A DNA stretch of 64,000 nucleotides from assembly GCF_022919715.1 (NCBI RefSeq), contig NZ_CP095042.1, forward strand, positions 3,162,001 through 3,226,000. Reading direction: 5' to 3'. The DNA is from Agromyces sp. H17E-10 (GTDB lineage Bacteria; Actinomycetota; Actinomycetes; Actinomycetales; Microbacteriaceae). Both the position numbers and the translations under genes were made by a program. This document shows positions 1-8,628 of this stretch, one piece after another. The notes beneath the pieces are model-generated. The model made no database searches, was not told the origin of the DNA, and saw only the letters and a program-made list of their open reading frames with translations. Every line of letters starts with the position of its first letter. Position 1 is the first letter of the stretch.

Positions 1-84
1 GAGTACAACCAGAACTCCGACCACTCGTACCACCGTCGCACGATCCCCGCCGGCGACGCGCTCTACCTGTACCCGCCGGTCTGA
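1..84 (+). CDS. 3' end of an unidentified protein (partial)
   Basis: The window opens inside a reading frame in frame 1 that stops with TGA at 82-84, leaving 27 residues that end in ALYLYPPV. The tail is Tyr/Pro-rich and carries no motif I recognise, so no function is assigned. I treat it as real because it is open to the window edge and stops 34 nt before the end of a convergent lactonase gene, which is a normal spacing here. The start and bulk of the protein lie outside the window. Confidence 0.6.
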   Translation, partial: EYNQNSDHSYHRRTIPAGDALYLYPPV

Positions 85-118
85 GCTGCACCGCAGGGCA
101 CGCCGCGTGGTGTGGTGC

Positions 119-1159
119 CTACGGCACGCGTGCCAGGCAGGCCGGCGCCGGGGTCTCCACCGTGCCGGCGACCTCGATCGGGACGCCCGCCTCGTCGAGC
201 GCGATGATGGCGATCGAGTCGGAGCCCTGATCGGCGACGACGGCGAACCGCTCGTCGTGGGTGAGCTCGAGGTCGCGCGGATGCCGTCCACCGGTCGGCA
301 CCGTGGCGACGAGCTCGAGGGTCTTCGCCTCGCGATCCAGTCTCATGCCGCGCAGCGCGTCGGCGTCACGGTCGCCGACGAGCACGATGCCGCCACGGGT
401 CAGGCGGATCGCGGAGCACCCGAGTCCGCGTGGTGTCGTCTCGGGACCGATCGGGAACCATCCGAGCTCGCGACCCTCGACGAGGTCGATCACGCTCGCG
501 GTGCGGTCGAGCTCGTTCGCGGTGATCGCGAGGTCGCCGGTGACGACGAGGTGGCGCGGCCCCGCACCGGCGTGCACGGCGATATCGCCCGACGGCTCGT
601 AGCCGAGGCGCTCGGGCAGACCCGCGAGCCCGACGACCCGCACCCGGTCGGCGCCGAGGTCGGGGACGAGCACGCGGTCGCGGGTGCTGTCGAGCACGGC
701 CTGATGGGGATGCGACGACTCCTGCCGCTCGCGGTTCGGGCCCGTGCCCGTGAACTCGACCTCGAGCACGGCATCGCCCGAGGCATCCGGGGACACGTGG
801 TGCACGGTGACGCGCCCGCCCGAGTAGTTCGCGGCGAACGCGAGCTCGCCCGACTCGTCGAACGCGAGGTGGCAGGGGTCGCCCGAGGCGGACCCGGCCC
901 GGCCGAATGCCGCGAGCCCGTCGCCCTCGAGCGTCCAGGTCGAGACCCGTCCGTCGGTGAGCTCGTGCACGATGCCGAGCACGCCGTTTGCGGGGGAGAT
1001 GGCGAGGAACATCGGATTCTCGCCGACGTCGACCGGATCGCCGAGCACGGCTCGCCCGCCGTCGGCGACCTCGAGCAGCCGCACTCCGGCGGCCGGCGAT
1101 CCCAGCGCTCCGACGGTCGACGCCCCGACCCAGAACCTCGTCGTGCTCGTCGTCGTCAC
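119..1159 (-). CDS. lactonase family beta-propeller protein (6-phosphogluconolactonase-like)
   Basis: Encodes 346 residues, the usual size of the Pgl/lactonase beta-propeller family, whose members open sugar or other lactones in the cytosol. Blade-like segments recur, such as GPRHLVVTGDLAITANELD, with family-typical HPRDLEL near the C terminus. A longer frame reaches 1222, but I choose GTG at 1159 because AGGTGGAGG sits just upstream and the family begins near FWVGAST. No signal peptide is seen. It is convergent with the partial gene at the edge and divergent from tRNA-Arg. The substrate cannot be read from sequence; 6-phosphogluconolactonase activity is the family default, not shown. Confidence 0.8.
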   Translation of the reverse strand: MTTTSTTRFWVGASTVGALGSPAAGVRLLEVADGGRAVLGDPVDVGENPMFLAISPANGVLGIVHELTDGRVSTWTLEGDGLAAFGRAGSASGDPCHLAFDESGELAFAANYSGGRVTVHHVSPDASGDAVLEVEFTGTGPNRERQESSHPHQAVLDSTRDRVLVPDLGADRVRVVGLAGLPERLGYEPSGDIAVHAGAGPRHLVVTGDLAITANELDRTASVIDLVEGRELGWFPIGPETTPRGLGCSAIRLTRGGIVLVGDRDADALRGMRLDREAKTLELVATVPTGGRHPRDLELTHDERFAVVADQGSDSIAIIALDEAGVPIEVAGTVETPAPACLARVP

Positions 1160-1252
1160 GTCGCCTCCACCTGCCCTGCGGACCAGCCGCGCCGAGGCGC
1201 ACCCGTGTACGCCGCGATCCACGCTAGCGGAACGGCTAGACTCGTCCGGTCA

Positions 1253-1324
1253 GCCTCTGTAGCTCAATGGAAGAGCAACTCCGTCCTAAGGAGCAGGTTG
1301 GGGGTTCGAGTCCCTCCAGGGGCA
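1253..1324 (+). tRNA. tRNA-Arg (anticodon CCT)
   Basis: A full cloverleaf folds: acceptor GCCTCTG/CAGGGGC, D arm GCTC/GAGC, anticodon stem ACTCC/GGAGC with loop GTCCTAA (anticodon CCT, reads AGG), and T arm GGGGG-TTCGAGT-CCCTC. Discriminator base is A1324. A -10-like TAGACT lies at 1237-1242. No attachment-site duplication or integrase is seen next to it. Confidence 0.95.
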
Positions 1325-1348
1325 CCGAGAACGGTGCGCACGTCCGAT

Positions 1349-1447
1349 TCAGGACGAACGGCGCGTGTCACGTGCCCCGAACGCCGGCGGGACTTCGATA
1401 GAGTCGAAGTACTCCGCGACGTGGCGGCGGCGATGATTCGGGTTCAT
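1349..1447 (-). CDS. possible 32-aa small protein
   Basis: An ATG at 1447 is preceded by AACGAGGAGGCG, one of the better ribosome binding sites in the window, and opens a 32-residue basic peptide (MNPNHRRRHVAEYFDSIEVP then PAFGARDTRRSS). It resembles no family I know. The ORF crosses a small inverted repeat (ACTTCGA/TCGAAGT), so the region may instead be untranslated structure. The good Shine-Dalgarno is the only positive evidence; conservation in relatives would decide it. Confidence 0.3.
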   Translation of the reverse strand: MNPNHRRRHVAEYFDSIEVPPAFGARDTRRSS

Positions 1448-1588
1448 CGCCTCCTCGTTACCGCGAATGCGGAGCGCGACGGGGGAGGAGTTCGGGGGAA
1501 ATGACTTCTTCCTCGCCTTTGCGACGCGTGTGCCATGAGGCGTGCGCCATCGACGGGCTCGCGACCCTACCCGCGTGGGCTGTCGGTG

Positions 1589-1620
1589 GCCGGGCCGGTG
1601 ATCCCCCTCACCGGCCCGGC
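1589..1620 (-). terminator. 13-bp hairpin terminator after the SNF2 helicase
   Basis: GCCGGGCCGGTGA and its exact complement flank a 6-nt loop (TCCCCC). It lies 29 nt past the helicase stop. There is no U-tract, as is common for actinobacterial terminators. Confidence 0.75.
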
Positions 1621-1648
1621 GGCACACGCCCCGTTCGGGCGTGCCGGC

Positions 1649-4600
1649 TCACGGCTGGATGAGCCCGCGCAGGTCGTCCGCCGTCAGGGCGGTCGCGAAG
1701 AGCTCCTCGTCGTCCATGACGGAGGAGACGAGCGCAGCCTTCTTCTCCTTGAGGGCCATCACCTTCTCCTCGATGGTGTCCTCGGCGACGAGCCGGTAGA
1801 CCATCACCCGGTTCGCCTGCCCGATGCGGTGCGCCCGGTCGACCGCCTGCGCCTCGCTGGCCGGGTTCCACCACGGGTCGAGCAGGAACACGTAGTCGGC
1901 CTCGGTGAGGTTGAGTCCGAAGCCGCCCGCCTTCAGGCTGATGAGGAACACGGGCGCGTCGCCCGTGCGGAACCGGTCGATGACGTCGCTGCGGCGCCTC
2001 GTCGCCCCGTCGAGGTAGGCGTACGGCACGCCGGCCGCCTCGAGACGGGATGCCGCGAGCTTCAGGAACGACGTGAACTGGCTGAACACGAGCGCGCGGT
2101 GGCCCTCGGCGACGACCTCGTCGAGCTGCTCGAACAGTGCGTCGAGCTTCGCCGACGGCACGTCGCCGTACTGCTCCGAGTCGATGAGCGCGGGCGAGAG
2201 GCTCAGCATGCGCAGCAGGGTCAGCGAGCGGAAGATCGTGAACCGGTTGCGGTCGAGGTCGTCGATGAGCCCGAGCAGCTTCTGCCGCTCGCGCTGCAGG
2301 AAGGTGTCGTAGACCCGCCGATGCGCCGGGTCGAGCGAGACGGTGAGCACCTGCTCCTGCTTCTCGGGCAGTTCGGGGGCGACCGACTCCTTCGTGCGAC
2401 GCAGCACGAGCGGGCGGATGCGGCGGCGCAGGGTCGCGAGCCGGTCGGCGTTGTGGTCGTTCTCGATCGGTCTCCGGTAGCGCTCGGCGAACGCGCGAGC
2501 CGACGGGAAGAGACCGGGCGCGACGATCTTCATGAGCGCCCACAGCTCCATGAGGTTGTTCTCGACGGGCGTGCCGGTGACGGCGAGCCGGAACGGGGCG
2601 CGGATCTCGCGTGCGGCCTGGTTGGCCTTGGAGCTGCCGTTCTTCACGAACTGGGCCTCGTCGAGCACGAGCCCCGCCCATTCGGGCTCGGCGAACGCCT
2701 CCGCGTCGAGCCGCAGGATCGCGTAGCTCGTCACGACGAGGTCGGCGCCCGCGATCTGGTCGGCGAGCCGCCGCCGGCTCGCCGACTGCGTCGCGGTGAC
2801 GGTGGCGACCTTCAGGCCCGGCACGAACCGGGATGCCTCGCGGGCCCAGTTCGACACCACGGAGGTCGGTGCGACGACGAGGAACGGCGGCTCCGAGGCA
2901 TCCTGCTCGCGCGCATGGGCGACGAGCGCGAGGGTCTGGGCGGTCTTGCCCAGGCCCATGTCGTCGGCGAGGATGCCGCCGAGCCGATGCCGGTGCAGGA
3001 AGGCGAGCCAGCGGAAGCCCTCCAGCTGGTACGGGCGGAGCTCGAGGGCGAGGCCCGCGGGCGGCGGCACGGGGTCGATGCGGTCGAGGGAGCGCAGGCC
3101 GGCGACCGTCTCCCGCCACGACACCGCAGCCTCCGACTCGTCGGCGAGGTCCTCGAACTCGCTCCAGAGGGCGGTCTGGGTGCGGTGGATCGCGAGCTCT
3201 CCGGTCTCCCACTCGTCGAGCGTGCCGGCCTCCTCGAGGAGCTCGCGCAGCGGCGCGAACACCTCGTGGTCGAGCGACAGATAGCTGTGGTCGACGAGCA
3301 GCAGCTTCTTCTGACCGCGTGACAGCGCGCGGAAGAGCGGGCCGAACGGCACCTTCTTGCCCTCCACCGTGACGATCACGCCGAGGTCGAACCAGTCGGT
3401 GCGCTCGCTCTCGACGGCGGTGACGGCGAGGCGGGGCGCCTCGGTCAGCTCGCGATACTCCGGCGGCTCGCCCTGCTCGTCGATGCGCACGCGCTCGAGT
3501 TCGCGCAGCTGCGGGAGCACGCGCGTCGAGAACTCGGCCGCTTCGATGCCGCGCAGCACGGATGCGGGTCGCAGCGTGGGGCCCGACCGTTCGTCGTGCG
3601 CACCGCCGCGCAGGAGCGGCGCACCCGCGGGGTCGCCGGCGGCGACCGCGGCCGCCTCGACCGCGGGCCGGCGCTCGAGCTCGGGGTCGTGGAACTCGGC
3701 GTCGGGCACGTCGAACGGCAGGCGCCGACCGCCGTCGGCCTCCCACTCCCAGCCCAGGCGGAGCACCTGGCCGGGCTCGTGCGAGACCGTCGCGACGAGT
3801 GTCGCGGGCGGCAGATCGGGCAACGAGACGAGCGGGTCGTCGCTCGTGATGCGCAGCGACCGGGCGAGCACGGGGTACTGCTCGCGGGTGAACGCGGCGA
3901 CCGCGTCGGCCGGCACCACGATGGGCTCACGACGGCGGACGGCGGCGCGGGCGGCCGGGCGGAGCGGCGCAGCGAGCGGGGCGAGCACGATGCGTCCGGC
4001 CGCGAAGTCGAACGCGTAGACGCCGTGGTCGCCGATGAGGCGAGCGCGCCGGGCGGCGTGGCGCTCGCCGTCGATCGTCACGCTCGAGACGAGCTCGATC
4101 GCGGATCCGTCGGCGGCGGGGGAGCCGTCATCGGCGGGGACGCCCGCCCCGGCGACGGCCTCCGCGCTGTCGGTCGCCGCGTCGTCTGCGCCGTCGTCCG
4201 ACCGGCGCACGTCGAGGCCGATGTCGGCGGCGCCCGCGACCACGACCTCGGTGCGGGCGCCCGTGCCGACGAACTCGATGCCGTGCGACGGTGCGGCCGC
4301 GAGCAGCGCCCAGAGCGTCGCGCTCTCGTAGTCGTCGAGCGAGATCCAGGCCGAGCCGTACTCCGCGAAGCCCGCGTGGCGGGTGCCCTTGAGCATCGAG
4401 AACTCCGCGAACCACCGGGCCTGCCGCGGATCGAAACCACCCGCACGCCCCTGGAAGCCCACGTTCTGCCACGTGAGGTTCGCCTTGATCCAGCCGCCTC
4501 GCGCCCCGCGCGTCACCGGGCGCACGGCGAGCCGCTCGACCGCCGCCTCGTTCGTCGCCGGTTCGTCCCGTGCGACCTGGCGCGAGCCGCGTCGCGTCAC

Positions 4601-5059
4601 CCGCTCGCGGAGCTCGAACTGGAGTGCGAGTGGCTGGCGCGGGGCACCATCGACCTCGGGCGGCGCGGCGGTGAGCGCGGTCAGCGCGGTGCGCCACTCG
4701 GGTTCGGCCGGGTCGGACGGCACCGGTGCTGCCGGCGGTGCCTCGTCGAGCCGGTGGCGCTCGCCGGAGGCGAGCAGCACGGCGGCGACGTGCTTGCAGT
4801 TGCGCGAGACGGGACACGTGCACGTTCCCGACAGGATCGTCGTGCGCCCCGGCACCCCGAGGTCGAGTCGCACGTCGACGCGATAGGGGGCGGCGGCGGT
4901 GCCGTCGACCGACGCGGAGAGACGGAAGCCCGAGGCATCCCAGACGAGGTCGTGCACCGCGCCGGCGCGCTCGACCGTGCGGCCTCGACTGAGGCTCAGC
5001 GGGCCGACGAGCCGGGCGATCGCGAGTTCCTCGACGAGCGGGAATGAATCCGAGGGCAT
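1649..5059 (-). CDS. SWIM zinc-finger SNF2-family helicase
   Basis: A 1136-residue Swi2/Snf2-type DNA translocase. The N terminus has a SWIM zinc finger (C80-x-C82-x5-C88-x-H90), followed by a long middle region, a RecA-like domain with Walker A MGLGKT around 701-706 and DEAQ near 800, and a second helicase domain ending in RAHRIGQ and a regulatory tail. This SWIM-SNF2 layout is typical of bacterial RapA-like ATPases that remodel protein-DNA complexes. Start ATG 5059 gives the expected MPSDSFPLVEEL lead. The gene stands alone, divergent from nothing and followed by a strong hairpin. The cellular target is not known from sequence. Confidence 0.92.
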   Translation of the reverse strand: MPSDSFPLVEELAIARLVGPLSLSRGRTVERAGAVHDLVWDASGFRLSASVDGTAAAPYRVDVRLDLGVPGRTTILSGTCTCPVSRNCKHVAAVLLASGERHRLDEAPPAAPVPSDPAEPEWRTALTALTAAPPEVDGAPRQPLALQFELRERVTRRGSRQVARDEPATNEAAVERLAVRPVTRGARGGWIKANLTWQNVGFQGRAGGFDPRQARWFAEFSMLKGTRHAGFAEYGSAWISLDDYESATLWALLAAAPSHGIEFVGTGARTEVVVAGAADIGLDVRRSDDGADDAATDSAEAVAGAGVPADDGSPAADGSAIELVSSVTIDGERHAARRARLIGDHGVYAFDFAAGRIVLAPLAAPLRPAARAAVRRREPIVVPADAVAAFTREQYPVLARSLRITSDDPLVSLPDLPPATLVATVSHEPGQVLRLGWEWEADGGRRLPFDVPDAEFHDPELERRPAVEAAAVAAGDPAGAPLLRGGAHDERSGPTLRPASVLRGIEAAEFSTRVLPQLRELERVRIDEQGEPPEYRELTEAPRLAVTAVESERTDWFDLGVIVTVEGKKVPFGPLFRALSRGQKKLLLVDHSYLSLDHEVFAPLRELLEEAGTLDEWETGELAIHRTQTALWSEFEDLADESEAAVSWRETVAGLRSLDRIDPVPPPAGLALELRPYQLEGFRWLAFLHRHRLGGILADDMGLGKTAQTLALVAHAREQDASEPPFLVVAPTSVVSNWAREASRFVPGLKVATVTATQSASRRRLADQIAGADLVVTSYAILRLDAEAFAEPEWAGLVLDEAQFVKNGSSKANQAAREIRAPFRLAVTGTPVENNLMELWALMKIVAPGLFPSARAFAERYRRPIENDHNADRLATLRRRIRPLVLRRTKESVAPELPEKQEQVLTVSLDPAHRRVYDTFLQRERQKLLGLIDDLDRNRFTIFRSLTLLRMLSLSPALIDSEQYGDVPSAKLDALFEQLDEVVAEGHRALVFSQFTSFLKLAASRLEAAGVPYAYLDGATRRRSDVIDRFRTGDAPVFLISLKAGGFGLNLTEADYVFLLDPWWNPASEAQAVDRAHRIGQANRVMVYRLVAEDTIEEKVMALKEKKAALVSSVMDDEELFATALTADDLRGLIQP

Positions 5060-5108
5060 CCGTCTATCGTCGCATCACGAAGACGGGTGGCGCACGCCGG
5101 GCGGGTGC

Positions 5109-5381
5109 TCAGGTCCAGTCGACGGCGTGCATCCAGCCGGAGATGTAGGCGCGCTGGTTCTCGTCGAGGCGCACGCCGGTGCGGGGCGCCGTGCCGGGGT
5201 CGAGCTCGCAGAGCTCGAAGATGCGGCGCACGACGACGACGCGCAGGGGCGCCTCGAGGTTCTCGAGGACCTCGCGACGGAGGGTGCCCTCGAGCATCGG
5301 CCACCAGAGGCCGATCGGCGGGAGGACGAAGGCGGGATCCCGGTCCCGACGTTGAACGGGCCGGTCGACGATCGAACTCAT
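5109..5381 (-). CDS. conserved-type 90-aa hypothetical protein
   Basis: Encodes 90 residues, no signal peptide or membrane span, with a compact acidic/basic mix (LENLEAPLRVVVVRRIFELC, then GVRLDENQRAYISGWM). I do not recognise the family. The ATG at 5381 is preferred over longer frames because GAGGAGCTGACC precedes it with ideal spacing. It ends 49 nt before the SNF2 gene start on the same strand and could be co-transcribed with it. Its 5' neighbour, the DNA ligase, is divergent across about 130 nt. Confidence 0.75.
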   Translation of the reverse strand: MSSIVDRPVQRRDRDPAFVLPPIGLWWPMLEGTLRREVLENLEAPLRVVVVRRIFELCELDPGTAPRTGVRLDENQRAYISGWMHAVDWT

Positions 5382-5511
5382 GGTCAGCTCCTCGGGCCGG
5401 CATCCGCGCCGACCCTTCCGACGGTACGCGTCGCCCCGCGACGCGGCGAGGGATTGACCCCCTGCACCGGCGGTGCTACCGCTCGTCGGAGGTCGGGTGC
5501 AGGATGGTCGG

Positions 5512-6606
5512 ATGGACCTCCCGGTGATGCCGCCCGTCTCGCCCATGCTCGCCAAGTCGGTCAAGGAGATTCCCGACGTCGGGCACGTCGAGCCCAAGTG
5601 GGACGGCTTCCGCACGATCGTCTTCAAGGACGGCGACGAGATCGAGCTCGGCAGCCGCAACGAGAAGCCGATGACCCGCTACTTCCCCGAGCTCATCGAG
5701 GCGCTGCGTCGCGAGCTGCCCGACCGCTGCGTCGTCGACGGCGAGATCGTGCTCGTGCGCGGCGGCCGGCTCGACTTCGACGCCCTGCAGCAGCGCATCC
5801 ACCCGGCGGCCAGCCGGGTGAAGCTGCTCGCGGAGCAGACCCCGGCGTCGTTCGTCGCGTTCGACCTGCTCGCGCTCGGCGACGACGACCTGACCGGCAC
5901 GCCCTTCGGCGAGCGGCGAAGCCGGCTCGAGCAGGCGCTCGCCGAGGCATCCGACCCGGTGTTCGTCACCCCGGCGACGGCCGACCTCGAGCTCGCGCGC
6001 GACTGGTTCACCCGGTTCGAGGGCGCCGGCCTCGACGGGGTCGTCGCGAAGCCGCTCGACGGCACCTACCAGCCCGACAAGCGCGCGATGTTCAAGATCA
6101 AGCACGAACGCACCGCCGACTGCGTGGTCGCCGGCTACCGGTGGCACAAGTCGGGCGACGTCGTCGGATCGCTGCTGCTCGGGCTGTACGGCGACGGGGG
6201 GCGGCTGCACCACGTCGGCGTCGTGGCCGCCTTCTCGATGGCACGCCGGGCCGAGCTCGTCGCCGAGCTCGCGCCGCTCGTCGCGACCGACCTCGCCGGC
6301 CATCCGTGGGGCGAGTGGGCCGAGGCGCAGGCGGCTGCACGATCAGCGGGCAATGGCGCGACCCGGATGCCCGGAGCGGTGAGCCGGTGGAGCGCCGGCA
6401 AGGACCTCTCGTTCGTGCCGCTCCGGCCCGAGCGCGTCGTCGAGGTGGCCTACGACCACATGGAGGGCGACCGTTTCAGGCACACGGCGCAGTTCCGCCG
6501 GTGGCGGCCCGATCGGGATGCCGCGAGCTGCACGTACGCGCAGCTGGAGGCGCCCGACGGGCTCGACCTCGGTGAGATCCTGCAGCTGGACTCCTCCGCC
6601 GGTTGA
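5512..6606 (+). CDS. ligC: ATP-dependent DNA ligase (LigC type)
   Basis: A 364-residue ATP-dependent ligase, the size of mycobacterial LigC (about 358). Residues near the N terminus read EPKWDGFR; K29 is the expected nucleotidyl-lysine. Motifs GEIVL, FVAFDLLAL, GVVAKPLDGTYQPDKR and MFKIKHERTADCVV follow in order, then an OB-fold. There is no LigD polymerase or nuclease domain. LigC enzymes are linked to gap repair with stand-alone prim-pol proteins; none is seen nearby. Start ATG 5512 (after AGGATGG) is preferred to an upstream in-frame start at 5473. The stop codon lies inside a dispersed repeat copy, and the next gene is convergent. Confidence 0.9.
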   Translation: MDLPVMPPVSPMLAKSVKEIPDVGHVEPKWDGFRTIVFKDGDEIELGSRNEKPMTRYFPELIEALRRELPDRCVVDGEIVLVRGGRLDFDALQQRIHPAASRVKLLAEQTPASFVAFDLLALGDDDLTGTPFGERRSRLEQALAEASDPVFVTPATADLELARDWFTRFEGAGLDGVVAKPLDGTYQPDKRAMFKIKHERTADCVVAGYRWHKSGDVVGSLLLGLYGDGGRLHHVGVVAAFSMARRAELVAELAPLVATDLAGHPWGEWAEAQAAARSAGNGATRMPGAVSRWSAGKDLSFVPLRPERVVEVAYDHMEGDRFRHTAQFRRWRPDRDAASCTYAQLEAPDGLDLGEILQLDSSAG

Positions 6607-6630
6607 GGAGGAGCGCAGGGAGGTCTCGAA
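6601..6630 (-). repeat. degenerate copy of a dispersed ~40-nt repeat (copy C)
   Basis: GGTTGAGGAGGAGCGCAGGG then AGGTCTCGAA is the reverse complement of a diverged version of the repeat at 44882-44922 and 60493-60533. It overlaps the ligase stop and fills the gap to the convergent Lrp gene. Confidence 0.6.
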
Positions 6631-6633
6631 CGC

Positions 6634-7149
6634 TCAGAGCACGGCGCGCAGTCCGGCCGACATCGCCGTGTGGTGCTCGAACACGAGGTTGGTCTCGGTG
6701 AGGGCGACGGCCGGGTTGGCCGAGAGGTTCTTGAGCACGAACTGGCGCACGTGATCGCTGTCGCGCACGCGCACGTGGATGAGGAAGTCCTCGGTGCCGC
6801 CGAGGAAGAAGAGCTGGGCGACCTCGGGCTCGCGGCGCAGCTCGTCGGAGATCTGCTCCATGAGGTGCCGCGCACCCGGCCGGATGCGGACGCTCACGAG
6901 CGCCTGCAGGTGGTAGCCGAGCGCGGCGGGGGAGATCTCGGCGGTGTAGCGCACGATGACCCCGCGTTCACGGAGCGAGCGCACGCGGGCGAGGCACGTC
7001 GACGGCGAGACGCCGACGGCCCGGGCGAGGTCGACGTTCGGGATGCGGGCGTTCTCGTGCAGGAGCGCGATGATCTGCCGGTCGATCGCGTCGAGCGCGA
7101 CGGCGGCGGGGTCGGCACCGGGAGCGCTGATCTGCGGTGCGTCGGTCAT
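6634..7149 (-). CDS. Lrp/AsnC family transcriptional regulator
   Basis: 171 residues with the Lrp plan: N-terminal winged HTH (ALDAIDRQIIALLHENARIP ... VGVSPSTCLARVRSL) and C-terminal RAM ligand-binding domain (VSVRIRPGARHLMEQI ... LGGTEDFLIHVRV). ATG 7149 has GAGGTGG upstream. It is divergent from alanine dehydrogenase over 130 nt. In mycobacteria and other bacteria an Lrp-type regulator (AldR/AdeR) next to ald controls it in response to alanine, so the same role is likely here. Autoregulation is plausible but inferred. Confidence 0.92.
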   Translation of the reverse strand: MTDAPQISAPGADPAAVALDAIDRQIIALLHENARIPNVDLARAVGVSPSTCLARVRSLRERGVIVRYTAEISPAALGYHLQALVSVRIRPGARHLMEQISDELRREPEVAQLFFLGGTEDFLIHVRVRDSDHVRQFVLKNLSANPAVALTETNLVFEHHTAMSAGLRAVL

Positions 7150-7203
7150 CGGAACCACCTCGAATCGAATGAATGAACGAGCAGAACCGAGTCTATCGAA
7201 TAT

Positions 7204-7214
7204 TCCACGGTGGA
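7204..7214. promoter_or_regulatory. 11-bp palindrome in the lrp-ald divergent promoter region
   Basis: TCCACGGTGGA is a perfect odd palindrome in the AT-richer intergenic segment between the Lrp gene (start 7149) and ald (start 7280). Position makes it the best operator candidate for the Lrp protein; the repeat itself is short. Confidence 0.4.
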
Positions 7215-7279
7215 TCTTTGATCGAGACGAATTTGCGGTGACAATGGTGCCAACACCCCACATACCATTCGGAGCCATC

Positions 7280-8377
7280 ATGCGCATCGGCGTGCCTGCT
7301 GAGATCAAGAACAACGAATTCCGTGTCGCGATGAACCCCGCCGGGGTGCACGCGCTCACCCAGCGCGGCCACTCGGTCGCCATCGAGTCGGGCGCCGGGC
7401 TCGGCGCCGGCTACACCGACGCCGAGTACACCGAGGCCGGTGCGACGATCGTCGCGACCGCCGCCGAGGCGTGGTCGAACGAGCTCGTGCTCAAGGTCAA
7501 GGAGCCGATCGCGAGCGAGTACGGCTACCTCCGCGACGACCTCACGCTCTTCACCTACCTGCACCTCGCGGCCGACCTGCCGCTCACGAAGGCGATCCTC
7601 GACTCGGGCGTCACCGCCATCGCGTACGAGACCGTGCAGCTCGCCGACCGTTCGCTGCCGCTGCTCACCCCGATGAGCGAGGTCGCCGGCCGGCTCGCGC
7701 CCCAGGTCGGCGCCGCCGAGCTGCACGCCTCGAAGGGCGGCCGCGGCGTGCTGCTCGCGGGCGTGCCCGGCACGGCCCCCGCGAACGTCGTCGTCATCGG
7801 CGGCGGCGTCGCCGGCGAGCAGGCCGCGGCGACCGCTCTCGGCCTCGGCGCCGACGTCACCGTCTTCGACATCTCGCTGCCGAAGCTGCGCGAGATCGAC
7901 GGCCGCTACCACGGCCGCATCAAGACCATGGCCTCGTCGTCGTACGAGATCGCCCGTGCCCTGAAGACGGCCGACCTCGTCGTCGGCGCCGTCCTCATCC
8001 CGGGCGCCGCAGCACCCAAGGTCGTCACCGACGAGATGGTCGCCTCGATGAAGCCGGGCGCCGTGCTCGTCGACATCGCGATCGACCAGGGCGGCTGCTT
8101 CGAGGGCTCGCGCCCGACCACGCACGCCGAGCCCACCTTCAAGGTGCACGACGCGATCTACTACTGCGTCGCGAACATGCCCGGTGCGGTGCCCGCGACC
8201 TCGGCGCCCGCGCTCATCAACGCGACGCTCCCGTACGCGCTGAAGATCGCCGACCTCGGCTGGGAGGCCGCCCTCGACGCCGACCCGGCGCTCGCGAAGG
8301 GCCTCAACGCCACCGCGGGCAAGCTCACGTACGAGCCCGTCGCCGCGGCCCACGGTCTCGAGTACTCGGCCCGCTGA
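7280..8377 (+). CDS. ald: alanine dehydrogenase
   Basis: 365 residues, the normal length for L-alanine dehydrogenase, which interconverts alanine and pyruvate plus ammonia with NAD. N-terminal [26 protein letters not shown] with the substrate lysine, the Rossmann motif [14 protein letters not shown], and [11 protein letters not shown] are all present. ATG 7280 is fixed by the family N terminus; the Shine-Dalgarno is weak. The divergent Lrp protein is the likely regulator. The last 12 codons are repeated downstream at 8409-8445 with only synonymous changes, suggesting that the 3' end was replaced by recombination. Confidence 0.96.
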   Translation: MRIGVPAEIKNNEFRVAMNPAGVHALTQRGHSVAIESGAGLGAGYTDAEYTEAGATIVATAAEAWSNELVLKVKEPIASEYGYLRDDLTLFTYLHLAADLPLTKAILDSGVTAIAYETVQLADRSLPLLTPMSEVAGRLAPQVGAAELHASKGGRGVLLAGVPGTAPANVVVIGGGVAGEQAAATALGLGADVTVFDISLPKLREIDGRYHGRIKTMASSSYEIARALKTADLVVGAVLIPGAAAPKVVTDEMVASMKPGAVLVDIAIDQGGCFEGSRPTTHAEPTFKVHDAIYYCVANMPGAVPATSAPALINATLPYALKIADLGWEAALDADPALAKGLNATAGKLTYEPVAAAHGLEYSAR

Positions 8378-8408
8378 GCGCGCTCACCTGCGAGGCGGGG
8401 TACTCGGG

Positions 8409-8445
8409 CGCCGCGGCGCACGGCCTCGAGTACTCGGCTCGCTGA
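8409..8445 (+). repeat. diverged second copy of the ald 3' end
   Basis: These 37 nt match 8341-8377 at 34 positions and again read [15 protein letters not shown] if translated in the equivalent frame. All three differences are third-codon-position and synonymous (GCC/GCG, GGT/GGC, GCC/GCT). It is not attached to a complete gene. Confidence 0.8.
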
Positions 8446-8455
8446 GGTGAAGTAT

Positions 8456-8483
8456 CGCGGATGCCTCGACCGAGGCATCCGCG
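8456..8483 (+). terminator. ald terminator built from facing GGATGCC motifs
   Basis: CGCGGATGCCTC, loop GACC, then GAGGCATCCGCG: a perfect 12-bp stem just past the ald tail. No U-tract. Confidence 0.7.
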
Positions 8484-8494
8484 AAGAAGATCGT

Positions 8495-8544
8495 CACCCC
8501 TCGCAGCCGATCGGCCGCCACTGCACAGGCGGCCGCGAGGGGTG
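8495..8544. other. two-tier hairpin between two terminators
   Basis: Outer arms CACCCCTCGC (8495-8504) and GCGAGGGGTG (8535-8544) enclose inner arms GGCCGCC (8513-8519) and GGCGGCC (8528-8534) with an 8-nt loop. It may be a structured RNA end or another terminator; no coding potential is seen. Confidence 0.45.
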
Positions 8545-8586
8545 CGCAACCGTCACCGTCGGCTCGCTCCCGGTCCGGCGGTGACC

Positions 8587-8618
8587 GAAGGCCCCTCCCG
8601 CACGCGGGAGGGGCCTTC
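8587..8618. terminator. 15-bp bidirectional terminator between ald and the cstR-like operon
   Basis: GAAGGCCCCTCCCGC and its exact complement enclose a 2-nt loop. It lies 10 nt past the end of the repressor gene and between convergent transcription units. Confidence 0.8.
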
Positions 8619-8628
8619 GTCATTCCGG

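Larger units (their letters stand above)
1325..1648. other. 324-nt interval without a confident gene
   Basis: Between tRNA-Arg and the helicase gene I see only a possible 32-codon ORF on the minus strand (1349-1447), a short inverted repeat ACTTCGA/TCGAAGT near 1391-1410, and the strong hairpin at 1589-1620. Nothing else in either strand looks coding. Confidence 0.6.

Noticed and set aside
1253..1324. tRNA-Arg as an integration site for a mobile element
   Set aside because: No integrase, excisionase or repeated tRNA 3' end within the window.
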